From: Nocardia sp. NBC_00416
GTDB taxonomy: Bacteria > Actinomycetota > Actinomycetes > Mycobacteriales > Mycobacteriaceae
NCBI RefSeq assembly: GCF_036032445.1
Contig: NZ_CP107932.1
Span: 3,350,501-3,414,500, forward strand
DNA length: 64,000 nt
Reading direction: 5' to 3'
Of this stretch, positions 39,187 to 48,620 are shown piece by piece. The notes under the pieces are model-generated. The model searched no databases. It worked only from the letters and a program-made list of their open reading frames with translations, and was not told where the DNA came from. The position numbers were made by a program, and so were the translations under genes. The stretch's first letter is position 1. Each line of letters starts with the position of its first letter.

Positions 39187-41463
39187 TCAGGATTTCGCCA
39201 GGTACTCCAGGCGTTCGGAGTCGACTGCGGCGTTCATCATCGCCGCCAGGCCCGGATTCCGGGTCAGCCCGGGATCGGCCTCGACCAGCCCGCGCGCCAG
39301 TTCCTGCGCCGCGGTGATGACCTCGAGATCGTCGAGCAGCGAGAGCAGGCGCAACGAGCGGGTGGTGCCCGACTGTGCGGCGCCGAGCACGTCGCCCTCC
39401 CGCCGCTGGCGCAGATCGAGGACCGACAGTTCGAAACCGTCGGTGGTGGCGGCGACGGCCTCGAGTCTGGTCATCGCCGGACCGCCCGGCGCGGCATCGG
39501 TGATCAGCAGGCACAGGCCCGGATGCGCGCCGCGACCGATACGACCGCGCAATTGGTGCAGCTGGCTCACGCCGAACCGGTCGGCGTCCACGATCACCAT
39601 CACGGTCGCGTTCGGCACGTCCACCCCGACCTCGACCACGGTCGTGCAGACCAGCACATCGATATCGCCCGCGTTGAAATCACGCATCACCTGGTCTTTT
39701 TCGTCCGACGGCAACCGGCCGTGCAGCAGCCCGATCCGCAGTTGCGCCAGCGGCCCGGTGCGCAGACGTTCGAAGACATCGACCACCGCCTGGGTGGTGG
39801 GGGCTTCCTTCGCCAACTCCGCGTCCCGCGCCTTCGCACCGCGTTTACCGCTGCCCCCACCGTCCTCGTCCTCCCCGATCCGCGAACACACCACATAGGC
39901 CTGCCGCCCTTGGCCGACCTCCTCGGTGATGCGCTCCCACGCCCGGTCCACCCAGTTGGGGTGCACCCGGCGCGGCACTACCTTCGACGCGATCGGCGAA
40001 CGCCCCCGGGGCAGTTCGGTGAGTGTGGAGGTCTCCAGATCGCCGAGGGTGGTCATGGCGATGGTGCGCGGGATCGGCGTGGCGGTCATCACCAGCAGGT
40101 GCGGCGAGAATCCCGATTTGGCCTTGGCGCGCAGGGCGTCGCGCTGCTCCACCCCGAAGCGGTGCTGTTCGTCGACCACCACCAGGCCGAGATCGAAGAA
40201 TTCGACCGCGTCCTGGATCAGCGCGTGCGTGCCGATGACGATGCCGGCGTCCCCGGTCACCGCGGCGAGCAGTGCCGCCCGCTTGGTGGCGGCGGGCATC
40301 GAACCGGTCACCAACGTCACGCGGGTCGCGGTATCGGCGGCGCCCAGTTCACCGGCCCGGCCGAGTTCGCCCAGCATCGCTGTCAGCGAACGGTAGTGCT
40401 GGGCGGCGAGCACCTCGGTGGGGGCGAGCAGGGCACACTGCTGGTCGGCATCGATCACCTGCAGCATGGCGTGCAGCGCGACAATGGTCTTGCCCGAACC
40501 CACCTCGCCCTGCAACAACCGGTGCATGGGTTGTTCCCGGGACAGATCGGCCGATATCTCGGTCATGACCTGCCGCTGGCCCGCGGTGAGCTCGAACGGC
40601 AACTGCTCGTCGAAGGCGGCGACGATCCCGTCCGGGCGCAGCGGGCACACCCGGGCGGTCCGGCCCGACACCTCGTGCCGCCGTTCGGCGAGCACCAGTT
40701 GCAGCGCCAGCGCCTCGTCGAACCGGAGCCGCTCCCGCGCCCGCTCGATATCGGAGGTGTGCTCGGGCAGGTGGATCAGGCGCAGGGCGTCGCCCACCGG
40801 CATCAGTTCCCGCTCGTCGCGGACCTCTTCGGGCAGCGGGTCCGCGAGCGGATCGAGCTGGTCGAGCACCTGGCGGACACAGGCCAGGATCTCCCAGCTC
40901 TGCACTTTCGCGGTTGCTGGGTAGACCGGGATGAACTCGCGCTCGAAAAACGACATATCCACCCCGCCGGCGCCTTTCGCGCTCTGCGCGATCCCGCGCA
41001 GATCGCCCCCGCCGCGCACGGTGGTCAGCGTCGGCTCGTCCGCGTCCGGCTCCGGCAGGATCAGATAGCCGGGATGGCTGAGGTTCCACTGGCCGGGCCG
41101 CCAGTAGGTCACCGTGCCCGACATCATGGCCCGGGCACCCGGGCGCACCGCGTATTTCACCTTGTCGCCGTTGAAGAAGGTGACGTCCACACCTCGGCCG
41201 CCCCCGGTGTCGAGGACCACCTTGAGCAGTGACCCGCGCCGCTGCCGCATCGGCCGCAGATCGGCCTTGGTGACCCGGCCGATCACGGTGATGTGCGCGC
41301 CGTCCTCCGGCGCCTCCTCGGTGAGCGGCTGACCCTGGGTGGCATAGCGCAGCGGATAGTGCCGCAGCAGATCCTCGACGGTCTGCATATCGAACGCGTC
41401 CGCCAGCGAGGCGGCGGCTTTCGCGCCGAGCAGATGGTCGAGGCGGTCGCTCAGTGTCGCCAT
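39187..41463 (-). CDS. recG: ATP-dependent DNA helicase RecG
   Basis: RecG remodels stalled replication forks and Holliday junctions. The 758-residue protein has the N-terminal wedge/OB region (HITVIGRVTKADLRPMRQRR), helicase motif I LQGEVGSGKTIVAL near residue 324, DEQH box VVDEQHRFGVEQRDAL, and motifs V-VI (VEVGVDVPNATVM, QLRGRIGRG). The C terminus is of normal length. It is encoded 52 bases downstream of the FakA-like gene on the same strand, matching the Rv2975c/Rv2974c-recG order in M. tuberculosis. Confidence 0.96.
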   Translation of the reverse strand: MATLSDRLDHLLGAKAAASLADAFDMQTVEDLLRHYPLRYATQGQPLTEEAPEDGAHITVIGRVTKADLRPMRQRRGSLLKVVLDTGGGRGVDVTFFNGDKVKYAVRPGARAMMSGTVTYWRPGQWNLSHPGYLILPEPDADEPTLTTVRGGGDLRGIAQSAKGAGGVDMSFFEREFIPVYPATAKVQSWEILACVRQVLDQLDPLADPLPEEVRDERELMPVGDALRLIHLPEHTSDIERARERLRFDEALALQLVLAERRHEVSGRTARVCPLRPDGIVAAFDEQLPFELTAGQRQVMTEISADLSREQPMHRLLQGEVGSGKTIVALHAMLQVIDADQQCALLAPTEVLAAQHYRSLTAMLGELGRAGELGAADTATRVTLVTGSMPAATKRAALLAAVTGDAGIVIGTHALIQDAVEFFDLGLVVVDEQHRFGVEQRDALRAKAKSGFSPHLLVMTATPIPRTIAMTTLGDLETSTLTELPRGRSPIASKVVPRRVHPNWVDRAWERITEEVGQGRQAYVVCSRIGEDEDGGGSGKRGAKARDAELAKEAPTTQAVVDVFERLRTGPLAQLRIGLLHGRLPSDEKDQVMRDFNAGDIDVLVCTTVVEVGVDVPNATVMVIVDADRFGVSQLHQLRGRIGRGAHPGLCLLITDAAPGGPAMTRLEAVAATTDGFELSVLDLRQRREGDVLGAAQSGTTRSLRLLSLLDDLEVITAAQELARGLVEADPGLTRNPGLAAMMNAAVDSERLEYLAKS

Positions 41464-41515
41464 CGCGATACTCCTGTCACCGCCGCCCGCCGGGGCATCG
41501 CGGTCCGGCGGATAC

Positions 41516-43300
41516 TCATTCCACTCCGATCTGTATCAGATCACCCTGCTGGCCTCCGGAATACACCGTGACCTCGACACCGGGGAATTCGTCACCGATA
41601 TGCCCGGCGAGCCCGGCGGCGAGCCCGTCCGGCGCGCCCGCGCCGACCAGCAGGGTCACCAGTTCGCCGCCCAGCCCGAGCATCCGGTCCAGCAGAGTAG
41701 CTCCCGCGGCGTGGGTATCCCGGTCGATCACCACCACATCGTGCCCGACCAGGCCGAGTCCGTCGCCGGGCGCGCAGGTTCCGACCATGGTGAGCGCCCG
41801 TCCGCCCGCGCGGCGCAGCGCGCCCCAGCGCGTGGTCGCCGCCGCTTCGGACATGGCGAAGGCATCGTCCACGGCGAACCGCGACCGGTCGTGCACCGCG
41901 AGCGCGGCCAGGCCCTGGACCATGCTGGCACTGGGCAGCAGCAGCACATCCCGGCGCGCGTCCCGGGCCGCCGCGCCGACCGCCACCAGATCGTGTGCCG
42001 GGAGGGCACCGTTGGGCAGCACCAGCACCTCGCGGTGCGGCATCCGCCTGATGGCCGCGAGCAGCCCGGCCGATTCCAGAGCCGGCTCCGCGCTCAGCAC
42101 CACCGCGCCGCCCGCCTCGAACAGCGCCGCCGCTCCGGCACCCGCGGCGACCGCGAGGACGCCGCGGTCGGCGACTCCGCCCATACGCCCGGAGGACGGC
42201 CGGGCGGCCCGGGCGTGGAGCTGCCGCATCTCCACGGCCGCGCGCTCCCCGACAGCGCCGGCGCGGGAGCCTGCCCAGCCGGAGAAGCCGGCCGCGGCAG
42301 GCTCGTGCGAACCCTCGGCCAACTGCTCGATCCGGATCGCGCGCAGGCTCCCCGCCGCGAGGCCCGCCTCCACTGCCGCGCCGGCATCCGCGCAGTGCAC
42401 ATGCGCCGACCAGCCGCCCGCGCCGTCGGCGGCCACCACCACCGAATCGCCCAGGCCGTCCAACCGCGCCCGCAGCGCGGCGATCCGCTCCTCGTCGGCG
42501 CCGGTGACGCGGTACATCACCTCGTATCCGGGTTGCCGGGCCGGTTCCCGCCGACCGGCGGGAACGCCGAACTCCGCGGCCCGGTACTCGTCCCGTACCG
42601 GCGTTTCTCCGGTGACCATCGTGACCATCGCGTCCAGCAACACCAGTAGCCCGCGCGCGCCCGCGTCCACGACCCCGGCGTCCCGCAGCACCGGGAGCTG
42701 ATCGCGGGTCTCCGCCAGCGCCCGCGCCGCACCGTCTGCTCCGGCACGGGCCACCGCCGCCAGTCCGGGCTCGGCACAGTGGTGCGCGGCCGCACCGGCC
42801 CGGTCGAGCACCGTGAGGATGGTGCCCTCCACCGGCTCGCTCAGACTGACCCGTACCCGCGACGCCGCCCGCACGAGTGCGATCGGATAGGTCCGGCCGT
42901 CCAGTTCGGCGTCCACCGTCGCGTCCGCGAAACCGCGCAGTACCTGCGACAGGATGATCCCGGAGTTTCCGCGCGCCCCGGCCGTGGCGCCCCGCGCCAG
43001 CGCCGCGGCGACGCGATGGGCCGACTCCGGTTCCCCGGGGCCTGCGTCGGCATTACCGCCGGACTCCGGGAGGCCGTCCGCTTCCGCCACGGCCGCGCGC
43101 ATGGTCGCCAGCAGATTGGTCCCGGTGTCGGAATCCGGCACCGGGAACACGTTGAGCGCGTCGATCTCCGCGCGCCGCTGCGCCAGGGCCGCCACACAGG
43201 TATGTCCCCAGGCCAGAAGGTCGGCCCCGCCCAGCCCGCCGCGCGCGGAACCGAGGGCGGGCGAACCGTCGCCGCCCTGCCGGGTTTCGGGCACCGCCAC
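41516..43300 (-). CDS. DAK2 / FakA-like fatty acid kinase family protein
   Basis: The 594-residue protein joins an N-terminal DAK2 (kinase) domain to a C-terminal FakA-type region. Diagnostic segments are NVFPVPDSDTGTNLLATMRA, which holds the Asp triad binding ATP-metal, and GARGNSGIILSQVLRGFAD. FakA phosphorylates fatty acids held by FakB in Gram-positive bacteria; no FakB gene is in the window, so the substrate is uncertain here. In M. tuberculosis the equivalent is split into Rv2975c and Rv2974c; here it is intact. A GTG start at 43300 follows AGGAACGAG. Confidence 0.85.
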   Translation of the reverse strand: MAVPETRQGGDGSPALGSARGGLGGADLLAWGHTCVAALAQRRAEIDALNVFPVPDSDTGTNLLATMRAAVAEADGLPESGGNADAGPGEPESAHRVAAALARGATAGARGNSGIILSQVLRGFADATVDAELDGRTYPIALVRAASRVRVSLSEPVEGTILTVLDRAGAAAHHCAEPGLAAVARAGADGAARALAETRDQLPVLRDAGVVDAGARGLLVLLDAMVTMVTGETPVRDEYRAAEFGVPAGRREPARQPGYEVMYRVTGADEERIAALRARLDGLGDSVVVAADGAGGWSAHVHCADAGAAVEAGLAAGSLRAIRIEQLAEGSHEPAAAGFSGWAGSRAGAVGERAAVEMRQLHARAARPSSGRMGGVADRGVLAVAAGAGAAALFEAGGAVVLSAEPALESAGLLAAIRRMPHREVLVLPNGALPAHDLVAVGAAARDARRDVLLLPSASMVQGLAALAVHDRSRFAVDDAFAMSEAAATTRWGALRRAGGRALTMVGTCAPGDGLGLVGHDVVVIDRDTHAAGATLLDRMLGLGGELVTLLVGAGAPDGLAAGLAGHIGDEFPGVEVTVYSGGQQGDLIQIGVE

Positions 43301-43382
43301 CTCGTTCCTGGTCGTCGGATTTCTCGACCGCCAGGTTAGCGGCCGCTTCCGACACCTCGAGCAGTGCCGGACCGTGTCTATC

Positions 43383-43499
43383 GGCCCCGGCTTCGGCGGG
43401 GCGGGTCAGGTCGGGGCCCTGTCCACCCCGGTTCTCCACTCCGCCGCTCAGTCGCCGCGATCCATCGCTCTGTCGCCCCGGAACCGGGGCGGGCCCCGA
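43383..43499 (-). repeat. Inverted-repeat intergenic element, copy C (reverse orientation)
   Basis: Read on the minus strand it starts GTCGGGGCCCGCCCCGGTTC, passes through a diverged centre (GCGACAGAGCGATGG, GGCGACTGAGCGGCGGAG), and ends GAGAACCGGGGTGGACAGGG then CCCCGACC, with a small hairpin (GCCCCGCC/GGCCGGGGC-like, 43383-43401). It is the same family as 9744-9861 and 29851-29967 but more diverged and inverted. It sits between the divergent FakA-like and rpmB genes. Confidence 0.8.
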
Positions 43500-43525
43500 C
43501 TCGCACGTGGGGCGGCTCACCCCGG

Positions 43526-43555
43526 TTTGGTGGATCACCAGGGGGCGGGCTAGTC
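43526..43555 (+). promoter_or_regulatory. Candidate promoter of rpmB
   Basis: TTGGTG at 43526-43531 and TAGTCT at 43550-43555 are separated by 18 bases and lie about 155 bases before the rpmB start, resembling sigma-A -35 and -10 hexamers. This is a pattern match only. Confidence 0.35.
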
Positions 43556-43708
43556 TTGCAGGGTTGCCTGGCGCGGCCGTTCCCGGTCGGCGCTCGCCGT
43601 TGGTCATCGCATTCGCCGAAGATCGTCGGCAGGCATGACGACATTGATCAGGATCGACCGCCGTACCGGTGGCAGATCCCCCATGATGACATGAAGGAGT
43701 TCGCGACT

Positions 43709-43900
43709 ATGGCTGCCGTCTGCGACGTCTGCGCCAAAGGCCCCGGCTTCGGTAAATCGGTCTCGCATTCGCACCGGCGCACCAACCGTCGCTGGAACCC
43801 GAATATCCAGACCGTGCGGGCGCAGGTCGCCCCGGGTAACACCCGCCGGATGAACGTGTGCACCTCCTGCCTGAAGGCGGGCAAGGTGGTCCGCGGCTGA
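43709..43900 (+). CDS. rpmB: 50S ribosomal protein L28
   Basis: The 63-residue protein begins [20 protein letters not shown] and has a second pair in [12 protein letters not shown], so it is the zinc-binding (four-Cys) form of L28. It is needed for 50S assembly. AAGGAG about nine bases upstream supports the ATG at 43709. A perfect 19-base-pair hairpin at 43948-43990 acts as its terminator. Confidence 0.96.
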   Translation: MAAVCDVCAKGPGFGKSVSHSHRRTNRRWNPNIQTVRAQVAPGNTRRMNVCTSCLKAGKVVRG

Positions 43901-43947
43901 TACCGGGTACTCCGGCTTCATCCCACGGGCGCACAGCGCTTCGATAG

Positions 43948-43990
43948 ACGACCTCGCCCCGGTTCCACGCAGGAACCGGGGCGAGGTCGT
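43948..43990 (+). terminator. Perfect 19-bp hairpin after rpmB
   Basis: ACGACCTCGCCCCGGTTCC (43948-43966) and its exact complement (43972-43990) close around an ACGCA loop. It lies 47 bases after the rpmB stop. Confidence 0.85.
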
Positions 43991-44089
43991 ATTCGTATCC
44001 GACTGCGACGACTGCGAAGGAGTACCAGCACGAGCACGAACGCAGACCTCGCGAACGCCCCGGACGAATCGTGGTCGATCGTCCCGCTC

Positions 44090-44551
44090 GTGCCCGCACA
44101 CGCTCGCGCCCTCGCAACCTGCCATATCGCGTGCTGGCGTGAGGCCTATCGCGGCTTGGTCCCCGACCATGTCCTGGACGCGTTCGACCTCGACCGCCGC
44201 GCCGCGAAATGGGAACGCATCGCCCGCGACCACCGCGGCCGGATCCTGGTCGCGGAATCGGGCGCGGAGATAGTCGGTTTCACCCAGTACGGCCCGCCCC
44301 GCGACGAGCCGGCCGTCGCGCAGCGGGAACTGAGCGCGATGTACGTCCGAGCCGGCTGCTACGGCACCGGGCTCGCGCACGCGCTGATCCGGGCCGTCCT
44401 CGAACCGGACCGCTCGTGTTCGCTCTGGGTTTTCGAGCGCAACCCCCGGGCCCGCGCTTTCTACGCCAAGTACGGATTCGTCCCCGACGGCGCCAGTCGT
44501 GCCGAACGGTTCGCCACGGCAACCGAGATCCGGATGATCCGGCGGCAGTAA
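44090..44551 (+). CDS. GNAT family N-acetyltransferase
   Basis: A 153-residue GNAT enzyme would use acetyl-CoA to acetylate an unknown amine. The fold is visible in CHIACWREAYRGLVPDHVLD, ILVAESGAEIVGFTQYG, the acetyl-CoA-binding LSAMYVRAGCYGTGLAHALI and NPRARAFYAKYGFVPDG. The GTG at 44090 truncates the first strand: reading upstream gives DESWSIVPLVPAHAR, a typical GNAT N terminus, and the only good Shine-Dalgarno (AAGGAG, about 44017) points at an ACG at 44030, not at a normal start codon. So the true start is probably upstream of 44090. The crotonase gene follows ten bases later. Confidence 0.85.
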   Translation: MPAHARALATCHIACWREAYRGLVPDHVLDAFDLDRRAAKWERIARDHRGRILVAESGAEIVGFTQYGPPRDEPAVAQRELSAMYVRAGCYGTGLAHALIRAVLEPDRSCSLWVFERNPRARAFYAKYGFVPDGASRAERFATATEIRMIRRQ

Positions 44552-44561
44552 GGTCTCGATC

Positions 44562-45347
44562 ATGAGCACCGAAGCCGACTACGTCCACATCGACGACGGG
44601 GTCCTGGAGATCACGCTGTCCACCGCGGCCAAGGGGACCTCCCTGGATTTCGCCGGGGTCGCCGCGGGAACCGCCGCCCTGGCCGAGCTCTCCGCCGAGG
44701 TGGGCGCGGTCCTGCTCACCGGCGCGGGCCCGAATTTCTGCGCCGGGGGTGACGTCCGCGATTTCGCGGCGGCGCAGGATCGTTCCGCGCACCTGTACGA
44801 ACTGGCCGATACCCTGCACGTTTTCGTCCGCGCCCTGGACAGCGCACCCGTCCCGGTCGTCGCCGCGGTGCACGGCTGGGCCGCCGGCGCCGGAATGAGC
44901 CTGGTCTGCGCGGCCGATATCGCGATCGGCGGTCCGGGGACCCGGATGCGCCCGGCCTATCCGGGAGTCGGGCTGAGCCCCGACGGGGGTATGTCGTGGA
45001 CCCTGCCGCGGCTCGTGGGCGCGGCGAAGGCCCGGGAAATTCTGCTCACCGACGCGGTACTCGACGCGGCGGAGGCCCAGCGCCTCGGCATCCTGGCCCG
45101 GCTGACCGACAGCGACGAATCGGTCCGCGACAGCGCCCGCGACCTGGCGCGCACCTTGGCGCGGGGGCCGCGGGCCAGCTACACCTCCATCCGGACGCTG
45201 TTGAGCCGCTCCGCCACCGCGACACTGAGCCAACAGCTCGACGCCGAACGCGATGCGATGGGCACGGCCGCCGGAAGCCCGACCGGCCGTGAAGGTGTGG
45301 ACGCCTTCCTCGCCAAACGCGCCCCGGACTATTCCGGACTGCGCTGA
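44562..45347 (+). CDS. Enoyl-CoA hydratase/isomerase (crotonase) family protein
   Basis: The 261-residue protein has the crotonase fold with both oxyanion-hole segments: GPNFCAGGDVRDF and HGWAAGAGMSLVCAADIAI. The region that supplies catalytic acids in enoyl-CoA hydratase reads YPGVGLSPDGGMSWTLPRLV, with Asp in the second catalytic position and none of the usual Glu-Glu pair, so it is more like an enoyl-CoA isomerase or other crotonase than a true hydratase. Its substrate is unknown. It is in probable operon with the GNAT gene. Confidence 0.87.
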   Translation: MSTEADYVHIDDGVLEITLSTAAKGTSLDFAGVAAGTAALAELSAEVGAVLLTGAGPNFCAGGDVRDFAAAQDRSAHLYELADTLHVFVRALDSAPVPVVAAVHGWAAGAGMSLVCAADIAIGGPGTRMRPAYPGVGLSPDGGMSWTLPRLVGAAKAREILLTDAVLDAAEAQRLGILARLTDSDESVRDSARDLARTLARGPRASYTSIRTLLSRSATATLSQQLDAERDAMGTAAGSPTGREGVDAFLAKRAPDYSGLR

Positions 45348-45466
45348 CGACCGCGCAGCCGGTCGGTGCGGTATCGACCGGCGCCGGCGAGAGTCGGCCG
45401 GGGAACGAAGACCCGCGCATCCGGATGCAGGTCCTGATCCGCGAGCGATGAGCAATCCCGGACGGC

Positions 45467-46342
45467 TCAGTGAGCGCGAGTGACGAACTTCGCGACCGCC
45501 TCGGTGAAGGCATCGTTGTCGTCGCCGGCGGCGGTATGGGCCGCATTGCCGATCTCCACCAGTTCGGCGTGCGGAACCAGCTCCATGAATTCGGCGGCGC
45601 CCTCGGCGCTCACCACATCCGATTGCAGCCCGCGCACCAGCAGTACGGGAATGTCGAGTGCGCGGGCCGCGCCGTCGAGGGTGCGCGCCATATCATCGGG
45701 ATCGGCGGATTTATCGCCGAGAATGCCCGGATCCCAGTGCCAGTACCAGCGACCTTCCCGTTTGCGCAGGTTGCGTAGCAGTCCTGAGTTGGATTTCGGC
45801 CGTGGCCGGTGCGGGAGATAGTCCGCGACCGCGTCCGCGGCTTCGTCGAGGCTGGCGAATCCGTCCGGATTCTTGCTCAGGAACGTGAGCACTCGGTTGA
45901 CGCCTTCGGGCTCGGGTCGGGTGACGATATCCACCAGGACCAGTGCGGAGATCGCGTCGCCCCCCGGTGCGGCGGTGGCCAGCATCCCGGTGATCCCGCC
46001 CATACTGGCGCCGACCACGACCACGGGTCCACCGCCCAGCTGGTCCAGTACCGCGAGGACATCGCCGACCATGGCCTCGTAGCGGTAGTCGCGATCGAAG
46101 GCCCACTGGCTGTCGCCGTGCCCGCGCGCGTCCAGCGTGACCGCGCGGATTCCGGCGGCGCCGAGCTGTGCACCGGTCTGTTTCCAGGAGTGCCGGGTCT
46201 GGCCGCCACCGTGCAGGAACAGTACGGCGGGGCCGTCGGGCGGGCCGTACTGGTCCGCAACGAGCTCGATCCCGCCCGCGCCGCGTAACCGCAGCTGGAC
46301 GGGATCGAGCAGATTGTTCGCATTACTCACGATTTTCAGCAT
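45467..46342 (-). CDS. Alpha/beta hydrolase
   Basis: This 291-residue alpha/beta hydrolase has the oxyanion motif FLHGGGQTRHSW, the nucleophile elbow VVGASMGGITGML (Ser), and a C-terminal His in IGNAAHTAAGDDNDAF; the acid is probably the Asp of RGLQSDVV. The cap domain (about 145-220) is rich in charged residues. It could be an epoxide hydrolase-like or esterase enzyme; the nucleophile is Ser, not Asp, so an epoxide hydrolase is unlikely. No signal peptide. The Shine-Dalgarno before 46342 is weak. Confidence 0.85.
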   Translation of the reverse strand: MLKIVSNANNLLDPVQLRLRGAGGIELVADQYGPPDGPAVLFLHGGGQTRHSWKQTGAQLGAAGIRAVTLDARGHGDSQWAFDRDYRYEAMVGDVLAVLDQLGGGPVVVVGASMGGITGMLATAAPGGDAISALVLVDIVTRPEPEGVNRVLTFLSKNPDGFASLDEAADAVADYLPHRPRPKSNSGLLRNLRKREGRWYWHWDPGILGDKSADPDDMARTLDGAARALDIPVLLVRGLQSDVVSAEGAAEFMELVPHAELVEIGNAAHTAAGDDNDAFTEAVAKFVTRAH

Positions 46343-46380
46343 CGCAAATAAGCGGGCGTTACGCCGTATGAACGGACAAA

Positions 46381-46620
46381 TCAGCAGTCCAGGTCCATGG
46401 CGCTCAGGGTCCGCTGGAACAGGCAGGCGCCTTTGGCGTTCACCGAGGCGGAGATCGTCGACGACCCGGTCGACGTGAAGTCCTCGCCGATCGGTGCGGC
46501 GGGCTCGGTCACCGGACGCGCCGGTTCCAGAGTCAGCGGGGCCGCTCCGGCCGTCGCCCCGACCCCGCCCGACAGGGCGGCGCCCAGTGCGAGCGTGGCG
46601 GTGATGCCGCGCAGTTTCAT
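46381..46620 (-). CDS. Small secreted protein with two cysteines
   Basis: The 79-residue precursor has a clear signal peptide (MKLRGITATLALGAALSGG, cleavage probably after GATAGA around residue 26). The mature part, about 53 residues, is Thr/Ser/Pro-rich and ends AKGACLFQRTLSAMDLDC, whose two Cys could form one disulphide across the C terminus. GAGGAG lies before the ATG at 46620. I know no family for it. It stands between the alpha/beta hydrolase and ung genes, both on the same strand. Confidence 0.75.
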   Translation of the reverse strand: MKLRGITATLALGAALSGGVGATAGAAPLTLEPARPVTEPAAPIGEDFTSTGSSTISASVNAKGACLFQRTLSAMDLDC

Positions 46621-46656
46621 GGTGTGCTCCTCACTTGTTTTTCATCAGACGACTGC

Positions 46657-47340
46657 TCAGGGCAGGCGCCAGTCCACGGGCTCCGCGCCGAGTTCGTCCA
46701 GTAGTTCATTGACCCGGGAGAACGGACGCGACCCGAAAAATCCTCGCGACGCCGACAATGGTGACGGATGCACGGACTCGATACTGGGCACCTCAGCCGC
46801 GGCCAGCACCGGTTTCAGCGACGCCGCGTCCCGGCCCCACAGCACCGCGACCAGCGGCTCGTCACGCGCCACCAGTGCGCTGATGGCCTGCTCGGTGACC
46901 TGTTCCCAACCCTTGCCGCGATGGGAAGCCGGTTTTCCGGGCATGACCGTCAACACCCGGTTCAGCATCAGCACACCCTGGCGCGACCAGGGACTCAGAT
47001 CGCCGCAACTCGGTGTGGGATGTCCGAGATCCTTGGTGTACTCGGAAAAGATATTGGCCAGGCTGCGGGGCACCGGCGAAACATCGGGCGCCACCGAGAA
47101 GCTCAAACCCATCGGATGCCCGGGGGTGGGGTAGGGATCCTGACCGACGATCAGCACCCGGACAGCCTCGAACGGCTCCTGGAAAGCACGCAGCACGTTC
47201 TCCCCGGCGGGCAGATACCCGCGGCCCGCGGCGTTCTCGGAACGCAGGAATTCGCCCATCTCCGCAATGCGGTCGGCGACCGGATCCAGTGCTTTCGCCC
47301 AGCCCGGATCGATGATTTCCACGAGTGGTTTCGTGCCCAT
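46657..47340 (-). CDS. ung: Uracil-DNA glycosylase
   Basis: Ung removes uracil from DNA. The 227-residue protein has the water-activating motif [18 protein letters not shown] with the catalytic Asp, and the minor-groove loop [18 protein letters not shown] with the catalytic His. The ATG at 47340 gives the canonical N terminus [15 protein letters not shown]. It is 11 bases downstream of thiL, as in the M. tuberculosis thiL-ung pair. Confidence 0.96.
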   Translation of the reverse strand: MGTKPLVEIIDPGWAKALDPVADRIAEMGEFLRSENAAGRGYLPAGENVLRAFQEPFEAVRVLIVGQDPYPTPGHPMGLSFSVAPDVSPVPRSLANIFSEYTKDLGHPTPSCGDLSPWSRQGVLMLNRVLTVMPGKPASHRGKGWEQVTEQAISALVARDEPLVAVLWGRDAASLKPVLAAAEVPSIESVHPSPLSASRGFFGSRPFSRVNELLDELGAEPVDWRLP

Positions 47341-47351
47341 GACCGCACAAC

Positions 47352-48344
47352 CTATCGTGAGTGGTGCGGTTTCGCCGAGTCCGTCCCGGAGAAGGCTTCC
47401 CAGCCCTGCGGACCCGGAAACCCCGCACCGTCGATAGTTACGCCCTGACCAGCCCCGATACTCCCGATCGGAGTCCACCCGGGGGGCGGCGTCGCTCCGG
47501 CGGGCCAGACGCCCGCGAATACGTGGTCCTCACCGCCGGTCAGAATCCATTGCCGCGCATCGACTTCCAGCCGAGCGGCGCACCGGTCCAGCGCGGGATC
47601 GCGCAATGCGGCATACCGCAGGTCGATCGCCACTCCGGACGCCTCGGCCAGATGCCCGAGATCGGCGAGCAGCCCGTCGGAGATATCCGTGAGCGCGTCC
47701 GGTACGCAATCGCCGGCCATGGCCTCGCGTACCAGGTCGTAGCGCGGCCGCGGCGCACGATGCGCGGCCACCGCCGCGGCGGATGCTTCCGCGCTCGGTC
47801 CGGCGCCCACCGGGTGTGCGCCCGAGAGCATCGCGTACCCGGCCGCCGACCAGCCGGGCTGCCCGGCGACGGCGACGGTTCCGCCCGGTCGCGCGCCCGA
47901 CCTGGTCACCGGCCGCTCGCCCAGGGGGTCGCCGAAGGCGGTCACCGAGATCACCAACTGCGGGCTGCGCACGATATCCCCGCCGGCGACCGATCCGCCC
48001 GACCGCGCCGCTTCCGCCCAGAACCCGTCCGCGAGTTCGGTCACGAAATCCACCGGGGTCCGGTCGGGAAGCCCGAGGCCCACCACATAGCCGGCCGGTT
48101 CGGCGCCCATCGCGTAGATATCCGCCGCGTTCTGGGCGATCGCCTTGCGGCCGATATCGCCGGGACCCGACCAGTCGAGCCGGAAATGCCGGTCCTCGAT
48201 CAACATATCGGTGCTCACCACATAGCGCCCCCGCGCGGCCGTCAGTACCGCCGCGTCGTCACCGGGTCCGAGCACTACCGCGGGACCCTGGTCCCGGCCT
48301 GCGTTGATCTGTTCGATGAGGGCGAATTCGCCCAGGTCGCGCAC
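47352..48344 (-). CDS. thiL: Thiamine-monophosphate kinase
   Basis: ThiL phosphorylates thiamine monophosphate to the active pyrophosphate. The 330-residue protein has [13 protein letters not shown] near the start, [20 protein letters not shown], the [13 protein letters not shown] metal-binding segment, and [15 protein letters not shown]. The annotated GTG at 48344 leaves a very short N terminus and has no site at normal spacing. GAGGAAGG at 48370-48377 lies seven bases before an in-frame ATC at 48362, which would add six residues; initiation at ATC would be unusual. The call is firm, the start is not. Confidence 0.93.
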   Translation of the reverse strand: MRDLGEFALIEQINAGRDQGPAVVLGPGDDAAVLTAARGRYVVSTDMLIEDRHFRLDWSGPGDIGRKAIAQNAADIYAMGAEPAGYVVGLGLPDRTPVDFVTELADGFWAEAARSGGSVAGGDIVRSPQLVISVTAFGDPLGERPVTRSGARPGGTVAVAGQPGWSAAGYAMLSGAHPVGAGPSAEASAAAVAAHRAPRPRYDLVREAMAGDCVPDALTDISDGLLADLGHLAEASGVAIDLRYAALRDPALDRCAARLEVDARQWILTGGEDHVFAGVWPAGATPPPGWTPIGSIGAGQGVTIDGAGFPGPQGWEAFSGTDSAKPHHSR

Positions 48345-48620
48345 TGTCGGTCCGGTGCTGATCGTGAGACCTTCCTCACTCGATTCTCGTACCGGCCGGT
48401 TGTCCACCGGCGGGCGGGACGCCGCTCCCGGGCGGCGTGATGCGCCGACGACTCCGTGCCGCTTCGGACGACTCCGGACCCGCGGTCCGCGAGCGTCCGG
48501 CCGGTACGCCGGCGCTCCCGGCCCTGACGGTACCCTGTGGCCGGTGACCAGGCACGGCGGCCGGGCGCTCGACCGCACCGCATCCGCCGTGCGCACGCGC
48601 TGACGAAAGGACCGCCGAGG

